Assembly (NCBI GenBank): GCA_025451235.1
Contig: JANWKT010000044.1
Span: 1-64,000, forward strand
Source: Flavobacteriales bacterium
Lineage (GTDB): Bacteria; Bacteroidota; Bacteroidia; CAIKAF01
Direction of reading: 5' to 3'
DNA length: 64,000 nucleotides
This document shows positions 16,172 through 24,730 of the stretch, one piece after another. A model generated the notes under the pieces. The model worked only from the letters and a program-made list of their open reading frames with translations, was not told the origin of the DNA and did no database searches. How positions within the stretch are numbered: position 1 is the first letter of the stretch; each line of letters opens with the position of its first letter. The translations under genes were made by a program, and so were the position numbers.

Positions 16172-17515
16172 TTATCTGGTGAAGCCAAGCCTCATTCCCA
16201 TGGCCGATTCATCAAATTTTCCCCCGTCATACACCAGGTTTCCGTTCACAAAGGTCTTTTCTACTTTAGAATGGAAGGTTTCCCCTTCCAAAGGACTCCA
16301 ACCACATTTATAGAGAATATTATCTTTATTCACGGTCCATTCTGTATCCGCATTGATCAATACAAGATCGGCATAATATCCTTCGCGGATATACCCTCTT
16401 TTTTCGATCTGAAAAAGATCAGCCACATTGTGACACATTTTTTCCACTATTTTTTCTATGCTTATTTTTCCTCTATGCCAGCATTCAAACATGGCCACTA
16501 CCGAATGCTGGATCAGTGGTCCGCCCGAAGGGCATTGAGTATAAGGCAATGATTTTTCCTCCAAAGTATGAGGAGCATGGTCCGTAGCAATTACATCAAT
16601 TCTATCGTCTAATAAAGCTTCCCAGATCAACTCCCTGTCTTTTTCCGTTTTTACCGCTGGGTTCCATTTGATCAGGTTTCCTTTGGTGGCATAATCTTTA
16701 TCACTGAACCATAAATGATGAATACAGGCCTCCGCGGTAATTTTCTTTTCGGCCAAAGGAATTTTATTGGTAAAAAGCTCGGTTTCCTTCCCAGTTGAAA
16801 TATGCAAAACATGGAACCGGGCCCCATTCTTGGTGGCCAGTTCTATGGCCTTGCTACTGGAGGCGTAGCAAGCCTCGGCACTCCGGATCAATGGATGAAA
16901 CTCAACCGGGATATTCTCTCCATATTGCATTTTATATTTTTCCAGGTTTTGGGCTATCATAGGATCCGATTCACAATGCGAAGCAATGATCACTCTTACC
17001 TTTTTAAAAAGTTGCTCTATCGCCTCTGTAGAATCCACCAGCATATTACCGGTAGACGACCCCATAAAGATCTTTACTCCACAAACTTTTTTATAATCCA
17101 CCTGTAATATCTCCCCCAGGTTATCATTGGTGGTACCCATATAAAATGAATAATTGGCGAGTGAACATTCGGCCGCACGGGTATATTTTTGCTCCAACAG
17201 ATCAATGGTAACTGCTCCGGGTTTGGTATTGGGCATTTCCATATAAGAGGTAACCCCTCCGGCAACTGCGGCTTTGGCTTCCGTATATATTTCTCCCTTA
17301 TGGGTCAATCCTGGCTCCCTAAAGTGTACCTGGTCATCAATGGCTCCAGGTATCAACCATTTTCCTTTGGCATGGATCACCTCGTACCCGGTTGAATCAA
17401 AAATGCCTGACGGGTATACTATTTTTTCGATCAAACCATCCTTAATGGCAATATCCGCCTCGTATTTCTTGCGTTCATTAACAATGGTGGCCTGTTTTAT
17501 ATAATATTTCTTCAT
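16172..17515 (-). CDS. pyrC: Dihydroorotase
   Basis: A 447-residue amidohydrolase that cyclises carbamoyl-aspartate to dihydroorotate in pyrimidine synthesis. Signatures are DDQVHFREPGLTHKGE, MPNTKPG, a metal-region KIFMGSSTGN, HCESDP, HVLHIST and ATDHAPH. The usual first metal ligand pair HxH reads QxH here (Gln in place of the first His). From memory this is the normal form in Bacteroidota dihydroorotases and does not by itself mean loss of activity. The downstream motifs, including the catalytic Asp of ATDHAPH, are intact. A TACCTTTG promoter box precedes the ATG by 20 bases. Confidence 0.93.
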   Translation of the reverse strand: MKKYYIKQATIVNERKKYEADIAIKDGLIEKIVYPSGIFDSTGYEVIHAKGKWLIPGAIDDQVHFREPGLTHKGEIYTEAKAAVAGGVTSYMEMPNTKPGAVTIDLLEQKYTRAAECSLANYSFYMGTTNDNLGEILQVDYKKVCGVKIFMGSSTGNMLVDSTEAIEQLFKKVRVIIASHCESDPMIAQNLEKYKMQYGENIPVEFHPLIRSAEACYASSSKAIELATKNGARFHVLHISTGKETELFTNKIPLAEKKITAEACIHHLWFSDKDYATKGNLIKWNPAVKTEKDRELIWEALLDDRIDVIATDHAPHTLEEKSLPYTQCPSGGPLIQHSVVAMFECWHRGKISIEKIVEKMCHNVADLFQIEKRGYIREGYYADLVLINADTEWTVNKDNILYKCGWSPLEGETFHSKVEKTFVNGNLVYDGGKFDESAMGMRLGFTR

Positions 17516-17534
17516 GCCCTTATTTTCGATAGAG

Positions 17535-17542
17535 CAAAGGTA
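17535..17542 (-). promoter_or_regulatory. -7 promoter box for pyrC
   Basis: The minus strand reads TACCTTTG, matching TAnnTTTG, with a leader of about 13 bases to the ATG at 17515. Confidence 0.6.
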
Positions 17543-17591
17543 TTTAAAATATTCTGGGCAGCCTACGGGGTAGCCATAGAACTAACAGCCA

Positions 17592-17666
17592 AGACCGCTT
17601 CGCTGCAAGAAGCAAGAGCCAAGACCGACTTCGTCAGGGGTCTTGGTTCTTGCAGCGAAGCGGTCT
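17592..17666. repeat. Large intergenic inverted repeat of the GCTTCGCTG family
   Basis: The 20-base arms 17592-17611 and 17647-17666 are perfect reverse complements (core CGCTTCGCTG / CAGCGAAGCG). Inner segments GCCAAGACC and GGTCTTGG also pair, giving a long cruciform. It fills much of the 300-base space between divergent pyrC and the ABC genes. It shares its core with the element at 9948-10006. Confidence 0.8.
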
Positions 17667-17750
17667 AACTTCTTGGTTCTTCTATCTATTAAGATTTCTT
17701 AATTGTGAATAGGTTCTGATAAATTTTTAAGGCTATTTTCAATGTTCCTA

Positions 17751-17758
17751 TATATTTG
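17751..17758 (+). promoter_or_regulatory. -7 promoter box for the ABC exporter genes
   Basis: TATATTTG is a full TAnnTTTG match located 60 bases before the ATG at 17819, implying a leader of about 55 bases. Confidence 0.5.
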
Positions 17759-17818
17759 TAATGATAAGAGCCTTCGTTCACTCCTTATCTTTTTAACCAC
17801 TAACCAAAAAAAAATTGG

Positions 17819-18724
17819 ATGAGTAAAGAAATTGTTCTAGAAGTAACCAATCTCGACAAACGTTTTGGGAAAGTACATGCCCTTAAAAATGTAAGTCTTA
17901 AAATTCCGAGAGGTTCCGTTTTTGGGATCCTGGGTCCCAATGGAAGCGGCAAAACCACGATGCTGGGTATTGTTACGGATATGCAGAAAGCAGATAAAGG
18001 TTCCTATTCATGGTTCGGTCAGGGAAATGACTATACCCTAAGAAAAAAAGTGGGATCCTTGATTGAAACTCCCAACTTCTATTCATATCTGAATGGGTTT
18101 GATAATTTAAAAATTACCCAGCTCATTAGTGGACGGGGAGATAATGAAGAGATCAAATCCGTTTTAAAAAGGTTGGACCTATTTGACAAAAGCCATATTA
18201 AGTTCGGGAATTATTCCTTGGGGATGAAGCAACGATTAGCAGTAGCTGCTGCCATCATGGGTAATCCGGATGTACTGATACTGGATGAGCCTACCAATGG
18301 ATTAGATCCTGAAGGGATCGCTTTTATGAGAAGAATATTGATGGAATTGGCAGCGGAAGGAAAAACCATTATTATCGCCAGCCATTTACTGGAAGAAGTG
18401 CAAAAGATCTGTACCCACGTTTCCATTCTTCAATATGGAGATCTTTTATCCCAGGGAAAAGTAGAAGACTTGCTGGGAGCAAGTTATACGATCGTGATTG
18501 AGGCAGATAATATTGCAGGATTAGATCAACTCCTGAAGAACAAATTCAAGTCCATTCAATCCATTGATGTATTTAAGAATAGGATGGTTCTATCGTTGGA
18601 AGATAAAATATTACCACAGGACATCAATGCATTTTGTTTTGAAAACAAGATCGTTCTATCAAGATTAGAATTGGTAGGTACCAAATTAGAAGATAAGTTT
18701 TTAGAAATAACCCGAAAAAATTAA
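17819..18724 (+). CDS. ABC transporter ATP-binding protein
   Basis: A 301-residue ATPase. The Walker A motif GPNGSGKTT (39-47), signature YSLGMKQRL (about 135-143), Walker B DVLILDEPTNGLDPEG and the H-loop SHLLEE are all present. A C-terminal extension of about 85 residues follows, as in ABC-2-type drug, lantibiotic or Nos-type exporters. Its partner permease begins four bases after the stop. The substrate cannot be told from sequence. Confidence 0.95.
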   Translation: MSKEIVLEVTNLDKRFGKVHALKNVSLKIPRGSVFGILGPNGSGKTTMLGIVTDMQKADKGSYSWFGQGNDYTLRKKVGSLIETPNFYSYLNGFDNLKITQLISGRGDNEEIKSVLKRLDLFDKSHIKFGNYSLGMKQRLAVAAAIMGNPDVLILDEPTNGLDPEGIAFMRRILMELAAEGKTIIIASHLLEEVQKICTHVSILQYGDLLSQGKVEDLLGASYTIVIEADNIAGLDQLLKNKFKSIQSIDVFKNRMVLSLEDKILPQDINAFCFENKIVLSRLELVGTKLEDKFLEITRKN

Positions 18725-18728
18725 GCCC

Positions 18729-19532
18729 ATGTTGACTTTATTACAAATAGAATGGCTCAAGATAAAAAAGTATAAGGCGTTTTGGATCATTTTTGCTTTC
18801 TTGATCTTATTATTCCCCTCAGTAACCATGGGCTTTGGCAGGATCATAGAGAATGTTGCCAAAAATGCGCAAGGAATTAAAATGTTGCTGGGTGGTCCTT
18901 TTGATTTCAACCAAGTGTTTTTTACAGCAGCCTATCTTAACAATGGGCTCAACATTGCCTGGGGGATGCTGTTGATATTAATGATCGGCAATGAGTTTCA
19001 AAGCAGAACCATCCGACAAAATGTAATTGATGGTCAACAAAGAAATGATATTATAACTTCCAAACTTATTCTCGTACTTATTTTCAGCCTGTTTTCCGCT
19101 TTGCTGCTCATGGCAAGCGCATTAATTGCCGGTTTGATATTTGCTGAAAATTCCTTCCATGTAACATCGGATGTTTTTGAAGTATTCGGAACTTTTTTCT
19201 TTGCATCCGTTATGCAAATGTTGTTTGCACTTGTATTTGGATTTTTTATTAAACGTCCTGCCCTGTCGGTTATTTTATACCTGGGGTATACGGTCTTCAT
19301 CGAAAACATCGCAGTAGGGATCCTGGTGGCTATTTTCAAATCCACTTATCCTAAATTATTATTTACACAGGCGGCCGATGAACTTACCACCGTTGCGATT
19401 ACCAGGAACTTCAAAATAGATGGGGAAATGGCCCCGTTGCCTATGGAAGCTCCATGGATCGCTTGTGTAGTGTATGCCGGACTCATCTTATTCTTCCTGT
19501 ACAGGTATATTAACAAGACGATATTGAAGTAA
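18729..19532 (+). CDS. ABC-2-type transporter permease
   Basis: A 267-residue membrane protein with six predicted helices: about 17-37, a second in the 60-80 region, then about 110-135, 145-170, 178-205 and 240-262. A re-entrant-like loop follows the first helix. The layout matches ABC-2 permeases that work with the ATPase encoded immediately upstream. The long segment between helices 1 and 2 (LGGPFDFNQVFF) is typical of the subgroup. No terminator other than the bidirectional-looking hairpin at 19573 follows. Confidence 0.88.
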   Translation: MLTLLQIEWLKIKKYKAFWIIFAFLILLFPSVTMGFGRIIENVAKNAQGIKMLLGGPFDFNQVFFTAAYLNNGLNIAWGMLLILMIGNEFQSRTIRQNVIDGQQRNDIITSKLILVLIFSLFSALLLMASALIAGLIFAENSFHVTSDVFEVFGTFFFASVMQMLFALVFGFFIKRPALSVILYLGYTVFIENIAVGILVAIFKSTYPKLLFTQAADELTTVAITRNFKIDGEMAPLPMEAPWIACVVYAGLILFFLYRYINKTILK

Positions 19533-19572
19533 GGACTGCTTCCAATTGTTCTTCGACCGAACCGGTAAAACC

Positions 19573-19606
19573 AAAAAAGCCCCATCCAAACGGAATGAGG
19601 CTTTCT
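19573..19606 (-). terminator. Intrinsic terminator between convergent genes
   Basis: On the minus strand AAAGCCTCATTCC pairs with GGATGGGGCTTT around a GTTT loop and is followed by a T-run. It terminates the DUF4412 gene and may also stop the ABC unit from the other side. Confidence 0.8.
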
Positions 19607-19623
19607 CTAAAAAAAGATCTTTA

Positions 19624-20292
19624 TTATTTACCCATCTGCATTTTGATAATGGCAGGCACTTCTTCCTTTACCGCATAATCTGAAGGGAAAGTAAATTCCG
19701 AATCACTTACCGTTTTTTTATCGAAGCTTACCATGGTCATAATGATGGTAAAAGTCATCCCCTGTTCGGTAATGTTCATTTCCTGTTTCATCACCACTCC
19801 TTCAACTCCTTTGTACGCTATCTTGCCTCTGAAGTCAACGGTTCCGATATCAATATCCTTGGTAGCCCAAACATAATTGGTTCCACTGGTGGTTTCCACT
19901 TTATATTTCTGGCATTTATATCCTAAAATAGTGGCCGTGCTGCTTTCCTTGGTTACCTTGGGATTGTCTTGCTGATTGTCTCCACCCTTCAATTCGTCGT
20001 TTTTTACTTTGTAAACCACTTTATTGGCAGCTTGTACGAAATAAGTGGTCTTCTCGTCCCCTTTGTTGATCACATCTCCAATCATTGAGCTCATCATCCC
20101 ACCTTCCATCACTACTTTGGTATTGCTTCCTTTGATGGTCACAATATTCGCTGATGGCATTTGTTGTTTGATCATTTCAGCCTGGTCACCTTTATAGTCC
20201 ATCGAAAACTTGATGGTACCTTCAAATCCCTGAGCAGTTAAAAACGCCGGAAAAAGAAGGCCAATAGCAATCATTAATTTTTTCATTCGCAT
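19624..20292 (-). CDS. DUF4412 exported protein
   Basis: A 222-residue product with a signal peptide (cleavage near TAQG, about residue 21). The mature part shows the DUF4412 pattern GFEGTIKFSMDYKG near the start, VVYKVKND, GYKCQKYKVET in the middle and DFKG-like DFRGKIAYKG later. The family is common in Bacteroidota, and no function is established to my knowledge. A second ATG two codons in is equally likely as the start. A dispersed palindromic repeat lies 19 bases upstream of the ATG. Confidence 0.85.
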   Translation of the reverse strand: MRMKKLMIAIGLLFPAFLTAQGFEGTIKFSMDYKGDQAEMIKQQMPSANIVTIKGSNTKVVMEGGMMSSMIGDVINKGDEKTTYFVQAANKVVYKVKNDELKGGDNQQDNPKVTKESSTATILGYKCQKYKVETTSGTNYVWATKDIDIGTVDFRGKIAYKGVEGVVMKQEMNITEQGMTFTIIMTMVSFDKKTVSDSEFTFPSDYAVKEEVPAIIKMQMGK

Positions 20293-20310
20293 ATATGTTT
20301 TTTTTGAGTT

Positions 20311-20358
20311 GAGCTCATGCTCTCATCCCGACTTAACCGGGATTCGGGTCATGATTCT
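20311..20358. repeat. Dispersed palindromic repeat, copy 2 (GCTCATGCT type)
   Basis: The element begins GAGCTCATGCTCTCATCCCGA and contains the hairpin ATCCCG-(7)-CGGGAT, followed by TCATG. It resembles the element at 21091-21133 along its length, including the flanking TCATG. It lies in the leader of the DUF4412 gene. Confidence 0.65.
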
Positions 20359-20426
20359 TTGTTTGTTTAAGGATACAATACTACCAATTATCGGGCAAAA
20401 AATGGGTGGAAAGAAGTTAAATTACT

Positions 20427-21053
20427 TCAAAACCCGTCTACTACTCCAACTCCCCGAAAAGGTCTAAATGTCCACTCAAAGGTCTGGATCATGTGATCCA
20501 TATCCGCTTCAAGAAAGTTAACGACCTGGTACAATGAGTCGTAGTTAGGTTTAAAATTAAAATACAACGCAGCCCGGAAGAAGTGGTGTGTACTGTCTGT
20601 TAAATAAAACTGGTATGGGCAAGCGGCATCTCCTTCTATCCGATATTTCATCCCATATACATCTGATTCCGGGTCTGAGATCAAGGATTCCTGAATGCCC
20701 GACGATTTTACCACATGCTTATATACCAATTCGTGTGAATCGTCCAGGTATTTTTTAAGATCGTTTTTTATGGGATCGTAGGTAAGATAAATCGTAGCAT
20801 TAAACCGCGGATAAATAATATTGAACCAGCAATTTCCTTTTTGTCTGGGATCGGGTGATGGAACCATGATGGCATATTTACTCACTTCCAACGTATAATG
20901 GCAGGTAGAATCAAATTTTACATATTCGGGATTAGGAGTTTCTATATTAAAATAACCCCTGGGTTTAGGAGTATAGGTTTTTTCAGTACATGAAAATAAT
21001 CCTACACTTAATAGGATCAAAACTACGATGGCTAAACAATTATTCTTTTTCAT
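20427..21053 (-). CDS. gldD: Gliding motility lipoprotein GldD
   Basis: A 208-residue lipoprotein needed for gliding and T9SS function in flavobacteria. The signal peptide ends in the lipobox LFSC (Cys22). The mature part opens with the family hallmark YTPKPRGYFNIETP, followed by conserved segments around YPRFNATIYLTY and EGDAACPYQFYLTDS. I chose the ATG at 21053 because it gives a clean lipoprotein signal. The longer frame from 21098 would add 15 residues encoded partly by a palindromic repeat and overlaps the gldE stop as ATGA. It is the last gene of ssb-gldE-gldD, an order conserved in Bacteroidota. Confidence 0.93.
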   Translation of the reverse strand: MKKNNCLAIVVLILLSVGLFSCTEKTYTPKPRGYFNIETPNPEYVKFDSTCHYTLEVSKYAIMVPSPDPRQKGNCWFNIIYPRFNATIYLTYDPIKNDLKKYLDDSHELVYKHVVKSSGIQESLISDPESDVYGMKYRIEGDAACPYQFYLTDSTHHFFRAALYFNFKPNYDSLYQVVNFLEADMDHMIQTFEWTFRPFRGVGVVDGF

Positions 21054-21090
21054 CCAATAGTTATTCGCAAAATTATTTATTTTTTTAAAG

Positions 21091-21133
21091 AAGCTCATGC
21101 TTTCGCCCCGATTAAATCGGGGCTCATGTCCTG
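21091..21133. repeat. Dispersed palindromic repeat forming the gldE 3' end, copy 1
   Basis: The arms GCCCCGATT (21105-21113) and AATCGGGGC (21115-21123) are perfect reverse complements with one base between them, flanked on both sides by CTCATG. On the minus strand this element encodes the last residues of GldE (DMSPDLIGAKA), its stop codon and an overlapping ATG. Confidence 0.75.
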
Positions 21134-22450
21134 TTTGGTAACTTTTACTCTTTTAATTCTTCTGTTGTCTACCGACTCTACTTTGAACCTCAGAAGATCA
21201 CAATCGATCACTTGCTCTTTTTCCGGAAGTTTTCCATTTAATTCAAGCAACAATCCTGCAATCGTATCGGCATCGGCTACATAAGGTTCAATATCCGAAT
21301 ATTCAATATTAATGATCCTGCACATATTGATGAGAGGTGTTTTACCTTCAAAAACAAAATTATGATCGTCTAATTTCGAATAAACGATCTCTTCGTCATC
21401 AAATTCATCGTTGATCTCACCAACAATTTCCTCTATTACATCTTCCAGGGTAACGATCCCTGCACTTCCGCCATATTCATCCACCACTACGGCCATATGT
21501 ACCTTTTTTTCCTGAAATTCTTTTAGCAAGTCATCAATTTTTTTATTCTCCGGTACAAAATAAACCTGCCTAAGCAATTTCTGCCATTCAAAACCATCAC
21601 CATTGTCAAGGTATGGCAGTAGATCCTTGATATATAGCACCCCTTCAATTTTATCAAAATTTCCTTTATAAACAGGCAAACGGCTATACCCGGCTTTTAA
21701 TATAACGGCCATTACCTCCTTGAAATTGTATTCAACGTCCAAAGCAATTACATCCAGCCTGGGTTTCATGGTTTCTTTCACTGATATAGTGCCAAATTCC
21801 ACAATTCCCTTCCATATTTTTTTTTCCTCCTCCGTAACAGTTTTATCCTTGGTCAATTCGATCACAGCTTCCAGGTCATCAGCACTTAATCCAGTATTGT
21901 TCCGTCTGAGCTTTCGATCGAACAAAGAGCTGGATAGCATCAAAGGAGCTGTCATCCATATCATTAATTTGTTTAGCAACAACAAAGGTTGTACCATCCA
22001 TTTAATAATGGATTTAGGATATTGAGTGCCATAAACTTTAGGGATCACCTCGCCAAATAAGAGAATGATCATAGTGATCAACACCACCTGTAGTAAAAAT
22101 AAAACCCCAGGATGTATACCACTATCGGGTGGGATTAGTTCTTCTTTTAAAAACTCCGATAAAATAATAATGGATAAATTAACCCCATTATGAATAACCA
22201 ATATGGTGGCCAATAATTTTTTGGGGCGATCGAGCAGCTTGAGAACATTTTTTCTCAGGCCCTCATTCATTTCGTCGATTTGCTTGCGGGTAACAGAGAA
22301 AAAAGCCACTTCAGCGGCACTCATGGTGGCAACACAAACCAATAACACCAGGATGGCCAGGATATACCAGAAAACTCCGCCAATATGAAAGCTGGTCAAA
22401 GGGAGGGTGGTGATTAACGAGGTACCGGTGTAACTCAGAGGGTCGTCCAA
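21095..22450 (-). CDS. gldE: Gliding-associated membrane protein GldE (CNNM/CorC family)
   Basis: The 451-residue product has a DUF21/CNNM membrane domain with three to four helices (about 22-45, 85-110, 115-140, 150-175), a pair of CBS domains (about 205-330, with YSRLPVYKG and VVVDEYGGSAGIVTLEDVIEEIVGE-type motifs) and a CorC/HlyC C-terminal domain. In flavobacteria GldE is linked to GldD and gliding, and CNNM relatives handle Mg2+ or other cations. It lies between ssb and gldD in the expected order. The last eleven residues come from a palindromic repeat and are probably a recent replacement of the original C-terminus. Confidence 0.93.
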   Translation of the reverse strand: MDDPLSYTGTSLITTLPLTSFHIGGVFWYILAILVLLVCVATMSAAEVAFFSVTRKQIDEMNEGLRKNVLKLLDRPKKLLATILVIHNGVNLSIIILSEFLKEELIPPDSGIHPGVLFLLQVVLITMIILLFGEVIPKVYGTQYPKSIIKWMVQPLLLLNKLMIWMTAPLMLSSSLFDRKLRRNNTGLSADDLEAVIELTKDKTVTEEEKKIWKGIVEFGTISVKETMKPRLDVIALDVEYNFKEVMAVILKAGYSRLPVYKGNFDKIEGVLYIKDLLPYLDNGDGFEWQKLLRQVYFVPENKKIDDLLKEFQEKKVHMAVVVDEYGGSAGIVTLEDVIEEIVGEINDEFDDEEIVYSKLDDHNFVFEGKTPLINMCRIINIEYSDIEPYVADADTIAGLLLELNGKLPEKEQVIDCDLLRFKVESVDNRRIKRVKVTKQDMSPDLIGAKA

Positions 22451-22469
22451 TGTTGGGTATATTAATTAG

Positions 22470-22940
22470 TTAAAACGGCAAATCGTCATTTTCCGGCGGA
22501 GCGTTTTCATTACTTATATTTCCTGAACTATAGGTATTAGAAGGCGCACCGCTATCGTTTGTGCCGCTATTGTAGGAATTATTTGTGTACCCACCGCCAC
22601 CTGTGGTTGGTGCTTTATCCAGCAACAACATATCCGTAGCCTCAATTTCGGTCACATACTTTTTGTTTCCGTCTTTATCATCATATTGCCGGTTACGCAA
22701 TTTCCCTTCAATATAAACTTTGTTCCCTTTTTTCAGGTACTTTTCTGCTACCCCTGCCAAACCTCTCCACAATACAATATTATGCCATTCGGTATTTTCT
22801 ATTTTCTGGCCTTCCTTGTTGGTATAAGATTCTGAAGTAGCTAAAGAAAACCTCGCCACCTGGGCCCCGCTTTGCACCGTTCTCACTTCCGGATCCTTTC
22901 CAAGGTTCCCAACTAAAATCACTTTATTTATCCCTGCCAT
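22470..22940 (-). CDS. ssb: Single-stranded DNA-binding protein
   Basis: A 156-residue SSB. The OB fold (about 1-108) starts MAGINKVILVGNLGKDPE and contains the WHNIVLW and GNKVYIEGKLRNRQYDD strands. A Gly/Asn/Ser-rich linker follows, and the acidic tip ends in DDLPF, which binds partner repair and replication proteins. It opens the ssb-gldE-gldD operon with 19 bases to gldE. A promoter with both -33 TTG and -7 TATATTTG at 19-base spacing lies directly upstream. Confidence 0.97.
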   Translation of the reverse strand: MAGINKVILVGNLGKDPEVRTVQSGAQVARFSLATSESYTNKEGQKIENTEWHNIVLWRGLAGVAEKYLKKGNKVYIEGKLRNRQYDDKDGNKKYVTEIEATDMLLLDKAPTTGGGGYTNNSYNSGTNDSGAPSNTYSSGNISNENAPPENDDLPF

Positions 22941-22959
22941 TATATCAATTAATTTATCT

Positions 22960-22989
22960 CAAATATAGAAAAATGGGGCTAAAAAACAA
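22960..22989 (-). promoter_or_regulatory. Complete Bacteroidota promoter for ssb-gldE-gldD
   Basis: On the minus strand TTG (22987-22989) is followed after exactly 19 bases by TATATTTG (22960-22967), matching the Bacteroidota -33/-7 promoter. The leader to the ssb ATG at 22940 is about 13 bases. Confidence 0.75.
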
Positions 22990-23020
22990 TTCATATTTTA
23001 TACAAAGCCACGTAAATACC

Positions 23021-23028
23021 TATCTTTG
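23021..23028 (+). promoter_or_regulatory. -7 promoter box that fixes the ridA start
   Basis: TATCTTTG is a full match. It lies 21 bases before the ATG at 23050. The longer reading frame from a TTG at 23026 would begin inside this box and so cannot be the real start. Confidence 0.65.
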
Positions 23029-23049
23029 CCTATATATCAACGATTTCAA

Positions 23050-23478
23050 ATGAATAATAATATCAAAATCGAGTCCAGTAAGGCTCCTGAGCCGGTTGGT
23101 TTATATCCACATGCCAGAAAAGTTGGCGACTTTATCTATTATAGTGGGATAGGTCCCAGAGAAAAAGGGGCAAAAAAAATTCCAGGGGTTGAACTAGATG
23201 AAAAAGGGAATATTACCAGTTATGATATTGCCACCCAATGTCATTCCGTATTTAAAAACCTTCAATATGTGGTGGAAGATTCCGGTGCTGATTGGAAAAA
23301 TGTGGTGGATGTAACCATTTTCCTTACCAATATGAAAGATGACTTTCCGATCTATAATAAAATCTATGCAGAATATTTTAAGGATAATCAGCCTTGCAGA
23401 ACTACCATAGAGATTAAATCCTTACCAACGCCCATTGCCATCGAAGTAAAGGCGATTGCTTATGTTGGGAATAAATAG
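23050..23478 (+). CDS. ridA: RidA-family enamine/imine deaminase
   Basis: A 142-residue trimeric protein of the YjgF/YER057c/UK114 family, which hydrolyses reactive enamine/imine intermediates from PLP enzymes. Visible landmarks are YYSGIGP near residue 30, NVVDVTIFLTNM, and the C-terminal signature CRTTIEIKSLPTPIAIEVKAIA, whose Arg is the usual substrate-carboxylate ligand. There is an insertion around EKGAKKIPGVELDEKGN, so a related deaminase subgroup (2-aminomuconate deaminase-like) is possible. It converges with the PLP enzyme metB, a sensible neighbour for a RidA. Confidence 0.88.
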   Translation: MNNNIKIESSKAPEPVGLYPHARKVGDFIYYSGIGPREKGAKKIPGVELDEKGNITSYDIATQCHSVFKNLQYVVEDSGADWKNVVDVTIFLTNMKDDFPIYNKIYAEYFKDNQPCRTTIEIKSLPTPIAIEVKAIAYVGNK

Positions 23479-23517
23479 TTATCACGTCTTCGTTAGATTT
23501 ATTTCGTTCACCCAAGT

Positions 23518-23537
23518 GGACGGACCATCGTCCGTCC
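23518..23537. repeat. Short perfect hairpin between convergent ridA and metB
   Basis: GGACGGAC and GTCCGTCC pair around a CATC loop. No T-run follows on either strand, so it is either a dispersed palindrome or a weak terminator. Confidence 0.55.
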
Positions 23538-23557
23538 TTACAATATGGCTTTGAGCA

Positions 23558-24730
23558 TCAAACCCTCTCCAATTGATTTATTTTTTCTTTCGCCAATGCA
23601 AACACCGTTTTTAAATCATCTATCAGATCTTCTGCATCCTCTAATCCAACGGATAAACGGATCAAACTATCGGTTACTCCAGCAGCATATCTTTTTTCCC
23701 GTGGAACTGATTTATGTGTCATTTCACAAGGCAGGCAGCATAAACTTTTTACACCTCCCAGGCTTTCTGCGAGCTTAAAATATTTGGTATTGCTTACAAT
23801 CAACGAGGCCACTTCTTTGTCATCCACTTTCAGATCGAAACTAATTACTCCGCCCAGGTATTTTTGTTGTTTTTTGGCTATTTCATGATTTGGATGGGAT
23901 TTTAATCCAGGATAGTATACATGTTGAATCAGGTCTACTGTAGTTAAGAATTCTGCCACCTGTTGTGCATTCTCGGCATGTTGCTTTACCCTTAAATTCA
24001 ACGTTTCAATTCCACGAATTACCAACCAGCTATCAAATGGAGCTAAAATAGCCCCGGAGGCATTTTGGATAAATTTTATTTTTTCTGCTAATTCAACAGT
24101 TTTTGTCACCACTAAGCCCGCAATCAAATCACTATGTCCTCCTAAATATTTGGTGCCTGAATGAACAACGATGTCTGCTCCCAGCTCGATTGGTTTTTGT
24201 GCTGCCGGCGAAGCAAAGGTATTATCTACACAAAGTAGACAATTGTTGGCCTTTGCAATTTTGGCAATAGTAGCTATGTCCGAAATTTTTAAGGTGGGAT
24301 TGGTTGGACTTTCAATCCAGATGAGTTTGGTTTTAGAAGTAATCGCCTCCGCAACATGATCGGCATTGGTGGTATCTACATATTTAATATGTATACCGAA
24401 TTTTTGATAGATATGGGTAAATAACCTAAATGCACCGCCATAAATATCATCTACTGCAATAATTTCGTCACCTGTTTCAAGCAATTTCACCACTGCATCA
24501 ATGGCAGCCAATCCACTGGCAAAGGCATAGCCGCTGGTTCCATTTTCGAGAGAAGCAATTAAATCCTCCAACACTTTGCGGGTTGGATTATTGCTTCTTG
24601 CATAATCGTACCCTTTATGTATCCCAGGTGCATCCTGTACATAGGTAGAAGTTTGGTAAATGGGTACGGCAATTGATCCGGTTAATGGGTCCACCGGGAT
24701 CTGATGGATTAATTTTGTCTGGTCTTTCAT
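23558..24730 (-). CDS. metB: Cystathionine gamma-synthase (Cys/Met metabolism PLP enzyme)
   Basis: A 390-residue fold-type I PLP enzyme of the trans-sulfuration family. PLP-binding Lys194 lies in HSGTKYLGGHSD, Asp169 in CVDNTFASP, and YDYARSNNPTRK near residue 41 provides the phosphate and tetramer contacts. Length is typical. Sequence alone does not separate cystathionine gamma-synthase from gamma-lyase or O-acylhomoserine sulfhydrylase. The SAM-I riboswitch immediately upstream shows that the gene is shut down when S-adenosylmethionine is plentiful, which fits a methionine-making step. It stands alone between a riboswitch leader and convergent ridA. Confidence 0.9.
   Translation of the reverse strand: MKDQTKLIHQIPVDPLTGSIAVPIYQTSTYVQDAPGIHKGYDYARSNNPTRKVLEDLIASLENGTSGYAFASGLAAIDAVVKLLETGDEIIAVDDIYGGAFRLFTHIYQKFGIHIKYVDTTNADHVAEAITSKTKLIWIESPTNPTLKISDIATIAKIAKANNCLLCVDNTFASPAAQKPIELGADIVVHSGTKYLGGHSDLIAGLVVTKTVELAEKIKFIQNASGAILAPFDSWLVIRGIETLNLRVKQHAENAQQVAEFLTTVDLIQHVYYPGLKSHPNHEIAKKQQKYLGGVISFDLKVDDKEVASLIVSNTKYFKLAESLGGVKSLCCLPCEMTHKSVPREKRYAAGVTDSLIRLSVGLEDAEDLIDDLKTVFALAKEKINQLERV

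Noticed and set aside
17310-17330. Loss of activity of dihydroorotase because the first metal His is Gln (DDQVHFRE)
   Set aside because: From memory the same Gln occurs in other Bacteroidota dihydroorotases, and the remaining active-site motifs are intact.
21054-21098. GldD start at 21098 overlapping the gldE stop
   Set aside because: The extra 15 residues come from a palindromic repeat and would spoil the lipoprotein signal, which is clean from 21053.
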